NCBI RefSeq assembly: GCF_014644535.1
Contig: NZ_BMKW01000017.1
Location: 1 to 56,812, forward strand
Source: Neoroseomonas lacus
Lineage (GTDB): Bacteria; Pseudomonadota; Alphaproteobacteria; Acetobacterales; Acetobacteraceae
DNA: 56,812 nt
Reading direction: 5' to 3'
Under the pieces are notes generated by a model, which worked only from the letters and a program-made list of their open reading frames with translations, did no database searches and had not been told where the DNA came from. Below, one piece after another: positions 34,845 to 43,657 of the stretch. Made by a program: the position numbers and the translations under genes. Every line of letters starts with the position of its first letter. Within the stretch, counting starts at the first letter, position 1.

Positions 34845-37127
34845 TTACCGCCGCGCGGCGACGACAGCCGGCCGGTTGTCCTGCGCGGCGACCGCTGCCG
34901 CCGGCGCGCGCCGCCGCACCAACGCGGCGAACCGGCTCAACACGGCATCCATGTCATAGGGCTTGGGAATCAGGTCGAACTCGCCCTCGCCGCCATGCTT
35001 GGCCAACGCCTCGGCCGCATAACCCGAGGCCAGCAGGATGGCCGCGCCGGGGCGCAGCTTGCGCGCCTCTCGCGCCAGATCCACGCCGCTCATGCCGCCG
35101 GGCATCACCACATCCGAGAAGATGATGTCGGCCGGCACGCCCTCGCGCAGCAGTTGCAGCGCCGTCGGCCCGTCCGGCGCGGCAAGGACGGAGAAGCCGG
35201 CATCGGTCAGCATCTCGACGGCCACGCCGCGCACCGCGGGTTCATCCTCCACCACCAGCACCGACACGCCGGCACCCGACATCATCGCGGCGCCGGGTGC
35301 CGCAACGGCGCGGTGGACCCTGGCCTCGGTCTCCGAACCCAACGGCAGGTAGAGCGTGACCGTGGTGCCGCGCCGCTGGGCGGACTGGATCGCGACATGC
35401 CCGCCGATCTGGCGCATGAAGCCGAAAACCTGCGACAGGCCGAGGCCGGTGCCGCGCCCATTCTCCTTCGTGGTGAAGAAGGGTTCGAAGGCGCGTTCGC
35501 GCACCTCGGGCGGCATGCCTTCGCCGCTGTCGCGCACCTCGATCGCCACATAGGGGCCGGGTTGCGCCTCGGCATTGCCGGCCAGCGCCTGTTCCTGCAG
35601 CCAGGCCCGGCGCGAGACGACGCGAATGGTGCCACCGCGCGGCATCGCGTCGCGCGCATTGATCACCAGGTTGAGCAGGGCCGCTTCGAGCTGCGCGGCA
35701 TCAGCGCGGCATGGTGGCAGCTTCTGGTCGAGCGCGATTTCGAGGTTGATCGATTCGTCGAGCGCGCGACGCAGCAGGGGCTTAAATTCCTCGACCAGGA
35801 CATTGGCATTCACCGTGGCAAGGACCAGCGGTTGGCGCCGCGCGAAGGCGAGCAGGCTGGCATTGAGCCGCGCTCCGCGATCCACCGCCGCCACCGCGGC
35901 CCCGAGAAGGCGCTTCGTCCGTTCATCCGCGCGCGGCCCGAGATGGCGCTCAAGCGCCCGCGCGGTGCCGAGGATGGCGGTGAGCAGGTTGTTGAAATCA
36001 TGCGCGACGCCGCCGGTCAGCCGCCCCAGCCCCTCCATGCGCTGCGCGTTGCGCAGCCCGACCTCGGCGGCTTCGCGCCGGGCGATCTCGGCGCGCAGAT
36101 CCGAGGCATTGTCTTCGAGCCGCTGAAAGGTCTCGCGTTCGCGCTGCATCCGCCGCCGCATCATGAAGGCGAACAGCGCCAGGAACAGCCCGGTAAGGAA
36201 GCAGGACAGGGCGATCAGCGCGGTGCTGACCGAGGCGAAGCGCTGCATCGTGTCGGCCGGCACGGTGTACACGATGTTCAGCGGCAGCGAGCCGAGCGGC
36301 CGCCAGAAGACGAACTGGGCAGCGGCGTCGCCAAAGGGGTCGGCGGCCAGCGGGGCTTGCGGACGGTTCGGGCCTCGCCTGCGGCCAGCCACGTTCAACG
36401 CGATCGCGCGGCGCAGCGTATCATTCGGGCCGAGGCTCGCCGGCATGCCGGGCGCAGCGTTCTGGCGGAGCACGATGGTGCCATCGTCCCGCACCAGGGC
36501 GAAGCGGGCGCCGGACTGGCTCGTCGCCTGCGCCCAGGCCGTGAAGAAGGCTTCGGCCCGCAGCACGGCGAGCACGGCGCCATCGAAGGGTCGCCCCTCC
36601 GGCGCGCGGCCACGACCGATCAGCAGCCCGGCGCCCTGTGCCGCCAATTCCTCCGGCGCAGCTTCGAAGGTCACGGCGGCGCTGCCCTCGCGCGCCGCCC
36701 GCAACACTTCAAGATTGCCCGCCTGGGCGTTCGGGGCTTGGTCTGGCCCGCCGGCGGCAGCGATGCGGCCATCCGGCCGGACCAGAGCCAGGATGGCCAG
36801 GGTATCCGCTCGGCCTTCCTCAATATGGCGCAAATCGGCCTGCAGCGCCGTGCGGCGCGCCTGGATCTGCGACCAGTTGAGGCCCGCAACAGCCGCCATG
36901 ACGCGGTCGAGAGACAGGATGCCGGTCTCGACGATGCGCAACGTCTGCTCGCGGGCGAGCAAGGTTGCGACGGCGCCTTCGTTTTGCAGGGTGTCCCGTT
37001 GGTGCCCGTTTTCGTGCCGGAGCAAGATGGCGAACAGCAGCGCCGGCAGGATGACCGCAGCAGCGAGGATGATGCCGGGCCGCAAGGGCCTGTCCATCAA
37101 ACGCGTTGTGATGGGCCGAGTCACCAA
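34845..37127 (-). CDS. Hybrid sensor histidine kinase with C-terminal receiver
   Basis: A 760-residue membrane kinase. Membrane segments at about 18-38 and 299-324 flank a periplasmic sensor region of about 260 residues of the dCache/double-PAS type. The phosphoacceptor histidine is His376 in TGGVAHDFNNLLTAILG. The ATPase N-box is NLVINARDAM and the G2 box GTGLGLS. A C-terminal receiver has acidic VVEDEPA and phosphoacceptor Asp672 in IIFSDVVMPGGMSG. HDFNN-type kinases in Alphaproteobacteria often work without a separate regulator gene beside them, as here. The start is a GTG. Confidence 0.92.
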   Translation of the reverse strand: MVTRPITTRLMDRPLRPGIILAAAVILPALLFAILLRHENGHQRDTLQNEGAVATLLAREQTLRIVETGILSLDRVMAAVAGLNWSQIQARRTALQADLRHIEEGRADTLAILALVRPDGRIAAAGGPDQAPNAQAGNLEVLRAAREGSAAVTFEAAPEELAAQGAGLLIGRGRAPEGRPFDGAVLAVLRAEAFFTAWAQATSQSGARFALVRDDGTIVLRQNAAPGMPASLGPNDTLRRAIALNVAGRRRGPNRPQAPLAADPFGDAAAQFVFWRPLGSLPLNIVYTVPADTMQRFASVSTALIALSCFLTGLFLALFAFMMRRRMQRERETFQRLEDNASDLRAEIARREAAEVGLRNAQRMEGLGRLTGGVAHDFNNLLTAILGTARALERHLGPRADERTKRLLGAAVAAVDRGARLNASLLAFARRQPLVLATVNANVLVEEFKPLLRRALDESINLEIALDQKLPPCRADAAQLEAALLNLVINARDAMPRGGTIRVVSRRAWLQEQALAGNAEAQPGPYVAIEVRDSGEGMPPEVRERAFEPFFTTKENGRGTGLGLSQVFGFMRQIGGHVAIQSAQRRGTTVTLYLPLGSETEARVHRAVAAPGAAMMSGAGVSVLVVEDEPAVRGVAVEMLTDAGFSVLAAPDGPTALQLLREGVPADIIFSDVVMPGGMSGVDLAREARKLRPGAAILLASGYAAEALAKHGGEGEFDLIPKPYDMDAVLSRFAALVRRRAPAAAVAAQDNRPAVVAARR

Positions 37128-37341
37128 GCGACCTGTTCCCTGACCACCCAGGCGACTACACCGCGTATCGGCGCGCGCACCGTCCAGCGTTGCGCCCTAT
37201 AACACATTCGTGTGTCAAGGACAGTTGAAGACCGCGACTACAGCAGCTTCCGTTCGCCCTGGCTCACGGAACCCTCTCCAATCCATTGTTTTCACGAGCA
37301 TCTTTACCCGATCAGATGATTCCTTCCGATCGGGATCTGCT

Positions 37342-38565
37342 CTAGGCCGCCGAGGCTGACACAGCCGCCCGGCGCCGCCGTCGCAAGCGCCATTCCTGCG
37401 CCAGTGCCATCACCGCGGTGAGCAGCATGAAGCATGCCGCGGCATAAAATACCAACATGGGTTGGCCGGCATCGAGCAGCCAGCCATAGAGCGGCGGCCC
37501 GGCCATGCCGCCGATGTTGAAGCCGGTCGAGACGATGCCGAACACCGCCCCCGCCTGGCCCGGCGGGGCGGCCGCGCGCACCAGCATGTCGCGCGAGGGC
37601 ATGATCATGCCAGAGAGGAAGCCGGCCGCAGCCATGGCCGGCACCAGCGCGACGCCGGGCAGCGTGGCGCTGCCCACCAGCAGCATCAGCGCCGCCGCCG
37701 ACCCGAAGCCGAAGGCCGCGACCAAGCCATGGTTGCGCGTGCGGTCGGCGACCACACCCCCGGCGAGCACGCCGCCGGCGCTGGCGAACAGGAAGGTGGT
37801 CAGCGCCGCATTGGCCATGGTCAGCGACAGGCCTTGCCCATCGACCCAGGCGGCGACCGAGAAATTCTGGATGCCGCCATTCGACAAAGCGAGGGTGATG
37901 AAGAACAGCGTCATCGCCAGCACGGCGGGCGACAGCACCGCGCCGATCCGCCCGCCGCCGCTGGCCGCGGGCTTGGCGCCGGCCGGGCGCGCCATGGCTT
38001 CCGGCGCGCGGGCGAAGATCAGCGGGATGGCGGCGATCGGCCCCAGAATGCCGGCCGCGATCAGCGCCGCCCCCATGCCGAGCCAAGCCGCGATGCCGAG
38101 CACGAAGGCCGGCGCGACGGCGCCACCCATGAAGCCGGCGAAGGTATGGATGGAGAAGGCGCGGCCGACCCGTTCCTCGGCCATCGAGGCGCCGAGGATG
38201 GCGTAATCCGCCGGGTGGTAGACGCTGTTGGCCAGCCCCGCCATGGCGGCGGCGGTGATCAGCCAAGCATAGCTGCCGGTCAGCCCGAGCAGGATGAAGG
38301 CGCACCCGCCAAGGACCAACGCTGCGGCCAGCATCCGCCGCGGCCCGGCGCGGTCGACGATGAAGCCCATCGGCGCCTGGGTGAAGGCGGAGACGACGTT
38401 GAACGCGGTCAGCGCCAGGCCGAGTTCGACATAGGAGACACCGAGCGCGTCCCGCAGGAGAGGGAACAGCGGCGGGATGGTCAGGTAATGCACATGGCTG
38501 ACGAAATGCGCGGCGCAGATCTGCGCGAGGGTGCGGCGTTCGCCCGCCGTCCAGCCGGCCGCCAT
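37342..38565 (-). CDS. MFS transporter
   Basis: Major facilitator superfamily transporter, 407 residues, 12 predicted membrane segments. The loop-2/3 motif is MGFIVDRAGPRR (GxxxDRxGxRR), and the second half repeats it weakly as GVVADRTRNHG. NSVYHPADYAILGASM and the overall layout resemble the fosmidomycin-resistance (Fsr) group of exporters, but the substrate is unknown. It starts 2 bases after the polA stop codon, so it is probably co-transcribed with polA. About 215 bases without a gene follow its upstream neighbour's start. Confidence 0.88.
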   Translation of the reverse strand: MAAGWTAGERRTLAQICAAHFVSHVHYLTIPPLFPLLRDALGVSYVELGLALTAFNVVSAFTQAPMGFIVDRAGPRRMLAAALVLGGCAFILLGLTGSYAWLITAAAMAGLANSVYHPADYAILGASMAEERVGRAFSIHTFAGFMGGAVAPAFVLGIAAWLGMGAALIAAGILGPIAAIPLIFARAPEAMARPAGAKPAASGGGRIGAVLSPAVLAMTLFFITLALSNGGIQNFSVAAWVDGQGLSLTMANAALTTFLFASAGGVLAGGVVADRTRNHGLVAAFGFGSAAALMLLVGSATLPGVALVPAMAAAGFLSGMIMPSRDMLVRAAAPPGQAGAVFGIVSTGFNIGGMAGPPLYGWLLDAGQPMLVFYAAACFMLLTAVMALAQEWRLRRRRRAAVSASAA

Positions 38566-38567
38566 GG

Positions 38568-41456
38568 TCAGTGTGCCTCCGCCCAGGAATGGCCGGTGCC
38601 GATCTCGACCGAGAGCGGCACGCGCAGCGTCGCGACCGATTCCATGATGTCCTTCACCACGGCGGATGTGGCGTCCACCTCGGCATCCGGCACTTCGAAG
38701 ACCAGTTCGTCATGCACCTGCAGCAGCATGCGCGCCGACAGGCCGGCCTCGGTCAGTGCGCGCGGCAGGCGGACCATGGCGCGCTTGATGATCTCGGCCG
38801 CACCTCCCTGGAAGGGGGCGTTGATGGCGGCGCGCTCGGCCCCGGCGCGGCGCACCGGGTCCTTGGTGGCGATGTCGGGGATCCACAGCTTGCGGCCGAA
38901 GGGCGTGCGGACGAAGCCGTTGGTGCGCGCCTCCTCCTTCAGCCGTTCCATTTCCTGCCGGATGCCGGGGTATTGGGCGAAATAGGCGTCGATGATGGTG
39001 CGGCCCTCGCCGGGCGGGATGCCGAGGCGCGAGGCGAGGCCGAAGGCCGACATGCCGTAGATGATGCCGAAATTGATCATCTTGGCGCGGCGGCGGGCTT
39101 CCTTGTCCACGCCGCCCGGGGGCAGGTGGAAGACCTCGGCCGCGGTGCGCGAATGGATGTCCTCACCCTGTTCGAAGGCGGCGCGCAGCGTCGGCACATC
39201 GGCCAGGTGGGCGAGCAGCCGCAATTCGATCTGGCTGTAGTCGGCCGCCAGCAGCACATGGCCCGGTTCGGCGACGAAGGCGCGGCGGATGCGCATGCCT
39301 TCTTCCGAGCGGATCGGGATGTTCTGCAGGTTCGGGTCGTTGGAGGACAGCCGGCCGGTGCTGGTGCCCGCCATACCATAGGACGTGTGGACGCGCCGGT
39401 CCGTCGGGTCGATCTGCGCCGCCAGCGCCTCGACATAGGTGGACTTCAGCTTGGCGAGCTGGCGCCAGTCGAGCACCCGCGCTGCCAGTTCCACCCCCTT
39501 GGCCGACAGATCCTCAAGGATCGCGGCATCGGTGGAATAGGCGCCGGTCTTGCCCTTGCGCCCGCCCGACAGCTTCATCTCGTCGAACAGGATCTCGCCG
39601 AGTTGCTTGGGCGAACCGACATTGAATTCGCGCCCGGCCAGGACGTGGATCTGCTTTTCGAGCACGACGAGGCGCTGGGCGAAATCCTCGCCGATGCGGG
39701 CGAGTTCAGCGCCATCGACCTTGATGCCGTTGCCTTCCATCAGCCGAAGTACGCCGACCATGCGGCGTTCGACCTGCTCATACAGCGCGAGGGCGCCTTC
39801 CTCGCGAAGCCGCGGCTTCAGCAGCAGCCACAGGCGCAGCGTGACGTCGGCATCCTCGGCGGCGTAGGCGGTGGCCTTGTCGAGCGCCACCAGGCCGAAG
39901 GGAATGCGCGCCTTGCCGGTGCCGGTCACCTCATCGAACTTGATCGGCGCGTGGTTGAGGTGCAGCACCGACAGCTCATCCATCCCATGCCCGTGCTTGC
40001 CGGCCGACATGGCGTAGGAAAGCATCATCGTGTCGTCGATCGGCGCGATGGTGGTGAAGCCGCCATTCTCCGCCCGCGCCATCACCTCCAGGTCGTATTT
40101 CGCGTTCTGGAACACCTTCAGCACGGTGGCGTCTTCCAGCAGCGGGCGCAGCAGGGCGAAGGCGCGATCGGGCGCGATCTGCGCCGGCGCGGGGCCGGAC
40201 AGCATGTCGCCGGTGTCGCCGTGATGCAGCGGCACGTAGCAGGCCTTGCCGGGCGCAGTGGCGAGCGAGAAGCCAACCATCTTGGCCCGCCGCGCATCGA
40301 GGCTGTCTGTCTCGGTATCCAGCCCGATCACCCCGGCCGCCGTCGCTTCGGCAACCCAGCGCGCCAGCGCTTCCTCGGTGGTGACGGTCTCGTAGTCGCT
40401 GAAGGGGGCGGCAAGGTCGGGTGCCGCCGGCCCGGGTGCCGGCGCATGCTTCACCGCGACGGGTGGCGCGCCACGGCGTGGCGGATCGTTGCCCTCGCCC
40501 AGCCTGCCCATGCGGGCGAGGATCGAGCGGAAGCCCATCGCGCGCAGGAAATGTTCCAGCTTGTGGTCGCCGGGCGGCCGCGCCACGAAATCGGCGATCG
40601 GGCAGGGCAGCGGCGCATCCTCGTCGAGCAGCACCAGGCGGCGGGAAATGCGCGCCTTCTCGGCATGCTCGATCAGCGATTCACGGCGTTTCGGCTGCTT
40701 GATCTCGCCGGCGCGCGCCAGCAGCGTCTCCAGGTCGCCATATTCGTTGATCAGCTGCGCGGCGGTCTTGATGCCGATGCCGGGCACGCCGGGGACATTG
40801 TCGGTGCTGTCGCCGGCCAGCGCCTGCACCTCCACCACCTTGTCCGGCGTGACGCCGAATTTCTCCAGCACCTCCGCCTCGCGGATCGGCTTCTGCTTCA
40901 TCGGGTCGAGCAGTTGCACGCCGGGCCGGACCAGTTGCATCAGGTCCTTGTCGGAGGAGACGATGGTCACCTTCCCCGGCCCCTCGGCGAGGTACGCCTT
41001 GGCGTAGGCGGCGATCAGATCGTCCGCCTCGAAGCCTTCCTGCTGCACCTTGGCGACGCCGAGCGCATCCGTCGCATCGCGGATCAGCGCGAATTGCGGC
41101 ACCAGGTCCTCCGGTGGGTCGGGGCGGTGCGCCTTGTAGTCGGGGTAGATCTCGTTGCGGAAATTCAGCCGCGCGGCGTCGAACACCACGGCGATATGGC
41201 TGCCCACATGCCGGGTGAGGAACTGCGCCAGCATGGTGGTGAAGCCATAGACGGCATTCACCGGCACGCCTTCCGGGTTCGTCATCGGCGGCAGCGCGTG
41301 ATAGGCGCGGAAGATGTAGCCCGAGCCATCCACCAGGATCAGGTGGCGCTCGCCAGCCTTCACCTCTGGCAGCGCCTCGGCGCCCGCGACGGCCTCGGCC
41401 ATCGCACCGCCCCGCGGCCGGCCGGCCTCCGGGGCGCTGTCTGGGTCAGTGCCCAT
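38568..41456 (-). CDS. polA: DNA polymerase I
   Basis: Family A DNA polymerase, 962 residues, for Okazaki-fragment processing and repair. The 5'-3' exonuclease domain opens LILVDGSGYIFRAYHALPPM and has QALAGDSTDNVPGVPGIGIKTAA. The 3'-5' exonuclease domain is intact (GVIGLDTETDSLD; ILEDA..NAKYDLEVMAR). The polymerase domain has DYSQIELRLLAHL (motif A), RRAKMINFGIIYGMS (motif B) and LLQVHDELVFEVPD (motif C). GAGG precedes the ATG at 41456, which overlaps the zinc-finger gene by 11 bases. Usual length. Confidence 0.97.
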   Translation of the reverse strand: MGTDPDSAPEAGRPRGGAMAEAVAGAEALPEVKAGERHLILVDGSGYIFRAYHALPPMTNPEGVPVNAVYGFTTMLAQFLTRHVGSHIAVVFDAARLNFRNEIYPDYKAHRPDPPEDLVPQFALIRDATDALGVAKVQQEGFEADDLIAAYAKAYLAEGPGKVTIVSSDKDLMQLVRPGVQLLDPMKQKPIREAEVLEKFGVTPDKVVEVQALAGDSTDNVPGVPGIGIKTAAQLINEYGDLETLLARAGEIKQPKRRESLIEHAEKARISRRLVLLDEDAPLPCPIADFVARPPGDHKLEHFLRAMGFRSILARMGRLGEGNDPPRRGAPPVAVKHAPAPGPAAPDLAAPFSDYETVTTEEALARWVAEATAAGVIGLDTETDSLDARRAKMVGFSLATAPGKACYVPLHHGDTGDMLSGPAPAQIAPDRAFALLRPLLEDATVLKVFQNAKYDLEVMARAENGGFTTIAPIDDTMMLSYAMSAGKHGHGMDELSVLHLNHAPIKFDEVTGTGKARIPFGLVALDKATAYAAEDADVTLRLWLLLKPRLREEGALALYEQVERRMVGVLRLMEGNGIKVDGAELARIGEDFAQRLVVLEKQIHVLAGREFNVGSPKQLGEILFDEMKLSGGRKGKTGAYSTDAAILEDLSAKGVELAARVLDWRQLAKLKSTYVEALAAQIDPTDRRVHTSYGMAGTSTGRLSSNDPNLQNIPIRSEEGMRIRRAFVAEPGHVLLAADYSQIELRLLAHLADVPTLRAAFEQGEDIHSRTAAEVFHLPPGGVDKEARRRAKMINFGIIYGMSAFGLASRLGIPPGEGRTIIDAYFAQYPGIRQEMERLKEEARTNGFVRTPFGRKLWIPDIATKDPVRRAGAERAAINAPFQGGAAEIIKRAMVRLPRALTEAGLSARMLLQVHDELVFEVPDAEVDATSAVVKDIMESVATLRVPLSVEIGTGHSWAEAH

Positions 41457-41673
41457 GATCCTCGCCTGCGCCCTCGGCAAGGACGTAGGTGATGGAGCAA
41501 TAGGGGCAGGTGATCTCGCGATCCTCGATATGCAGCCAGATGCGCGGATGGCCGAGGCCGGCGGCGGCCTCCCCGTCACAGGCAACCTTGCGGGACGTCA
41601 CTTCGACCAACTGCTCGGGCGTCACGCCCTCCACCAGCTTCGGGGCATATCCGGTCATCAGGGGGTCACGCAT
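41446..41673 (-). CDS. Small zinc-finger protein (zf-CHCC type)
   Basis: A 75-residue protein with C-terminal zinc-finger-like residues: VACDGEAAAGLGHPRIWLHIE then EITCPYCSITYVL, an HxnCxxC arrangement like that of the NDUFS6 (complex I 13-kDa subunit) family. GAGG is 6 bases before the ATG at 41673. Its 3' end overlaps the polA start by 11 bases. In Alphaproteobacteria such proteins are small and soluble; a role as a complex I assembly or accessory protein is possible but unproven. Confidence 0.8.
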   Translation of the reverse strand: MRDPLMTGYAPKLVEGVTPEQLVEVTSRKVACDGEAAAGLGHPRIWLHIEDREITCPYCSITYVLAEGAGEDHGH

Positions 41674-41788
41674 GGGGCACCTCGTCGCAAGGGCGGCACC
41701 ATAGTCGCGGCAGGCGTGGTGGACCAGCCTTGGGGGCGGTATCATGTCGGGCAGTGATGGCACCCATGGGAGATGGCGGCGAACAGGA

Positions 41789-41959
41789 AGGTCGGGGGAG
41801 AGAACTCCCCCGAGCGGGTCACCCATCGACGTTGCTTCGCAACGCCGACGGGGCCGGAACCCCCTCCTTTTCCTGTCGATTGGCGCCGGCCGCGGCTGTC
41901 AGTTCCCAAAAAGCAAAAGACGGTGGGGGATTCGGGGGAGGTGTTCCTCCCCCGACTTT
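41789..41959. repeat. Family A three-stem repeat, with insertion and decayed stem (A3)
   Basis: Hairpin 1 is CGGGGGAG-AGAA-CTCCCCCG (41793-41812). A 45-base insertion follows with its own hairpin (CGTTGC-TTC-GCAACG, 41830-41844). The central stem left arm CCCCCTCCTTTTCCTGTC is present, but its partner is degenerate. Hairpin 3 is CGGGGGAGG-TGTT-CCTCCCCCG (41933-41954). The loop keeps ATTGGC and GTTCCCAA. It abuts the 5' end of a hydrolase gene. Confidence 0.8.
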
Positions 41960-41972
41960 CTTCCGTCGCGGC

Positions 41973-42932
41973 TTGCTGGCTGCCCTCGCCCTGTCCGCCT
42001 GCGCCCCGGCCCGCACCCCCATGGGCCCGACCATCGTCACCCCGATGCTCGCGCCCGACGCCCTGGTCATGGCCGATGGCGTGCGCCTGCCGGTCTATGC
42101 TTGGCTGCCGCCCAGCCCGCCCCGCGCCATCGTCATTGGCCTGCATGGCATGAATGAGCACGCCCGCTCCTTCGCCGAGGACGCCGCCGGCTGGTTCACC
42201 AACCGGGGTGTCGGCCTCTATGCCTATGACCAGCGCGGCTTCGGCGGGACGCCCGATCGCGGCATCTGGGCCGGGCACCAGACCCTCGCCGCCGACGCCG
42301 CCGAGGCCGCCCGGCTGATCCGCGCACGCCACCCTGGCGTGCCGGTGGTCATGATGGGCGAAAGCATGGGCGGCGCGGTCCTGCTGGTCGCCGGCGCCTC
42401 GGCCAGCCCGCCGCCGGTCGATGGCTATGTGCTGCTCGCCCCGGCGGTGGTGACGCGGGCGAGCCTCGGCTGGTTCGCCAGCGGGCTGCTCGACGTGATG
42501 GTCACGCTGGTGCCGATCTGGGGCTTCTACAATTCCGCGCCGGGCTTCCAGCCGACCAACAACGTGGCGGCCTGGCATCGCTGGTCGCGCGACCCGCTGC
42601 TGCTCCGCACCACGCGCGTCGATGCGCTGGCCGGGCTGGTCGACCTGATGGATGCGGCGGTGGCGGCAGCGCCACGTTTCCACGCCCGCGCGCTGTTCCT
42701 GTATGGCGGCAAGGACCGGCTGGTGCCGCCGGAGCCGACCCGCGCGCTGCTCGCCGCACTGCCCGACCCGGCGCATCAATGGGTCGGCTTCTACCCGGAT
42801 GGCTACCACATGCTGCTGCGCGACACGCAGGGGGAGACGGTGGCACGCGACATCGCCGCCTGGGTGATGGACCAGAACGCGCCTCTTCCCTCGGGCGCCG
42901 AGGCCGCGGCCCGCCGCTGGTTGGCGGCGTGA
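41973..42932 (+). CDS. Alpha/beta hydrolase, lysophospholipase-like lipoprotein
   Basis: Serine hydrolase of the monoglyceride lipase/lysophospholipase type. The nucleophile is in GESMGG, and HGMNEHARSFAEDAAGWF, DQRGFGGTPDRG, GGKDRLVPPE (acid) and DGYHMLLRDT (histidine) complete the fold. The N-terminus reads FFRRGLLAALALSACAP, a lipoprotein signal with lipobox LSAC, but no ATG or GTG lies in frame before it: upstream is repeat A3. The start given is the TTG at 41973; the true start is unknown and the gene may have lost its 5' end. About 319 residues as given. Confidence 0.8.
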   Translation: MLAALALSACAPARTPMGPTIVTPMLAPDALVMADGVRLPVYAWLPPSPPRAIVIGLHGMNEHARSFAEDAAGWFTNRGVGLYAYDQRGFGGTPDRGIWAGHQTLAADAAEAARLIRARHPGVPVVMMGESMGGAVLLVAGASASPPPVDGYVLLAPAVVTRASLGWFASGLLDVMVTLVPIWGFYNSAPGFQPTNNVAAWHRWSRDPLLLRTTRVDALAGLVDLMDAAVAAAPRFHARALFLYGGKDRLVPPEPTRALLAALPDPAHQWVGFYPDGYHMLLRDTQGETVARDIAAWVMDQNAPLPSGAEAAARRWLAA

Positions 42933-43588
42933 GCGGACGCGAGGGATCCTTCATCGGCCGCGACGGCGCGATCACGCTGGTGGCGGCGATGGCCGTGGCG
43001 GTGCTGACGGCGGGGCTCGCGCCGGCCGTCGCGACGGCCGCGGTCGTGCGCCGCGCCTGGCGCGCCCCGGTGCTGCCCGACACGGCGCCGCGGCGCATCC
43101 TGGTGCTCGGCCATCGCCTGGAGGCTGGCGCGCCTTCGGCGGCATTCGAACAACGGCTGGCGCGGGCGGCCATGCTGGCGCACCGGTTCCCGCAGGCGAG
43201 GGTCGTGCTGCTCGGCGGCCGCGGCGCGCCAGGCCTGCCGAGCGAAGCCGAGGTGGGCCGGGACCGGCTGCTGGCCCATGGCCTCGACCCCGCGCGCATC
43301 ATGCTGGAGACCGAATCGCGCCATACGCTCGAAAACCTGCACAATCACCGCGCCCTGCATGGCACCGCGGGACCCGAGGCGCTGATCACCAGCCGCTTCC
43401 ATCTGTACCGCGTCCAATTGATGGCCAGCGGGCTCGGCCTGGCGCCGATGCTCGTCGCGGCGGAGGATCGGTTGCGCGTCGAGCCCGTGCGGTTGCTCGC
43501 GGAGGGATTCCGCGTGCATTGGTATGTCACCGGCCGGCTGCTGGCGCGCGCGCTGCGGCGGCGGGCGTGGCTGGCGCGGATCACATGA
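42929..43588 (+). CDS. YdcF/DUF218 family protein
   Basis: A 219-residue protein of the DUF218 (YdcF, SanA, ElyC) family. One N-terminal membrane segment (AITLVAAMAVAVLTAGLAPAVATAA) anchors it. RRILVLGHRLEAGAPSAAFEQRLARA opens the domain, LLGGRGA and SEAEVGRDRLLAHGLDPARIMLE follow and ESRHTLENLHNHRAL is the conserved loop. SanA/ElyC homologues affect envelope integrity and peptidoglycan precursor lipids. The GTG start overlaps the hydrolase stop codon (GTGA), so the two are coupled. Confidence 0.86.
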   Translation: MSGREGSFIGRDGAITLVAAMAVAVLTAGLAPAVATAAVVRRAWRAPVLPDTAPRRILVLGHRLEAGAPSAAFEQRLARAAMLAHRFPQARVVLLGGRGAPGLPSEAEVGRDRLLAHGLDPARIMLETESRHTLENLHNHRALHGTAGPEALITSRFHLYRVQLMASGLGLAPMLVAAEDRLRVEPVRLLAEGFRVHWYVTGRLLARALRRRAWLARIT

Positions 43589-43657
43589 CGCGCAATTGCC
43601 GCCGGCACCGCTCCGATGGTCGCGCGCCCATCCTGAACGAGGGGCGCCGGACCGCCT

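Noticed and set aside
37307..37334. A CCCGATC/GATCGGG inverted repeat after the MFS gene as a terminator
   Set aside because: The loop is 14 bases and there is no T-run on either side; a terminator call is not supported.
38571..41492. A 973-residue open frame on the strand opposite polA
   Set aside because: It is an antisense shadow caused by GC-rich codon bias; the product is His/Gln/Arg-rich with no family resemblance, while polA has all catalytic motifs.
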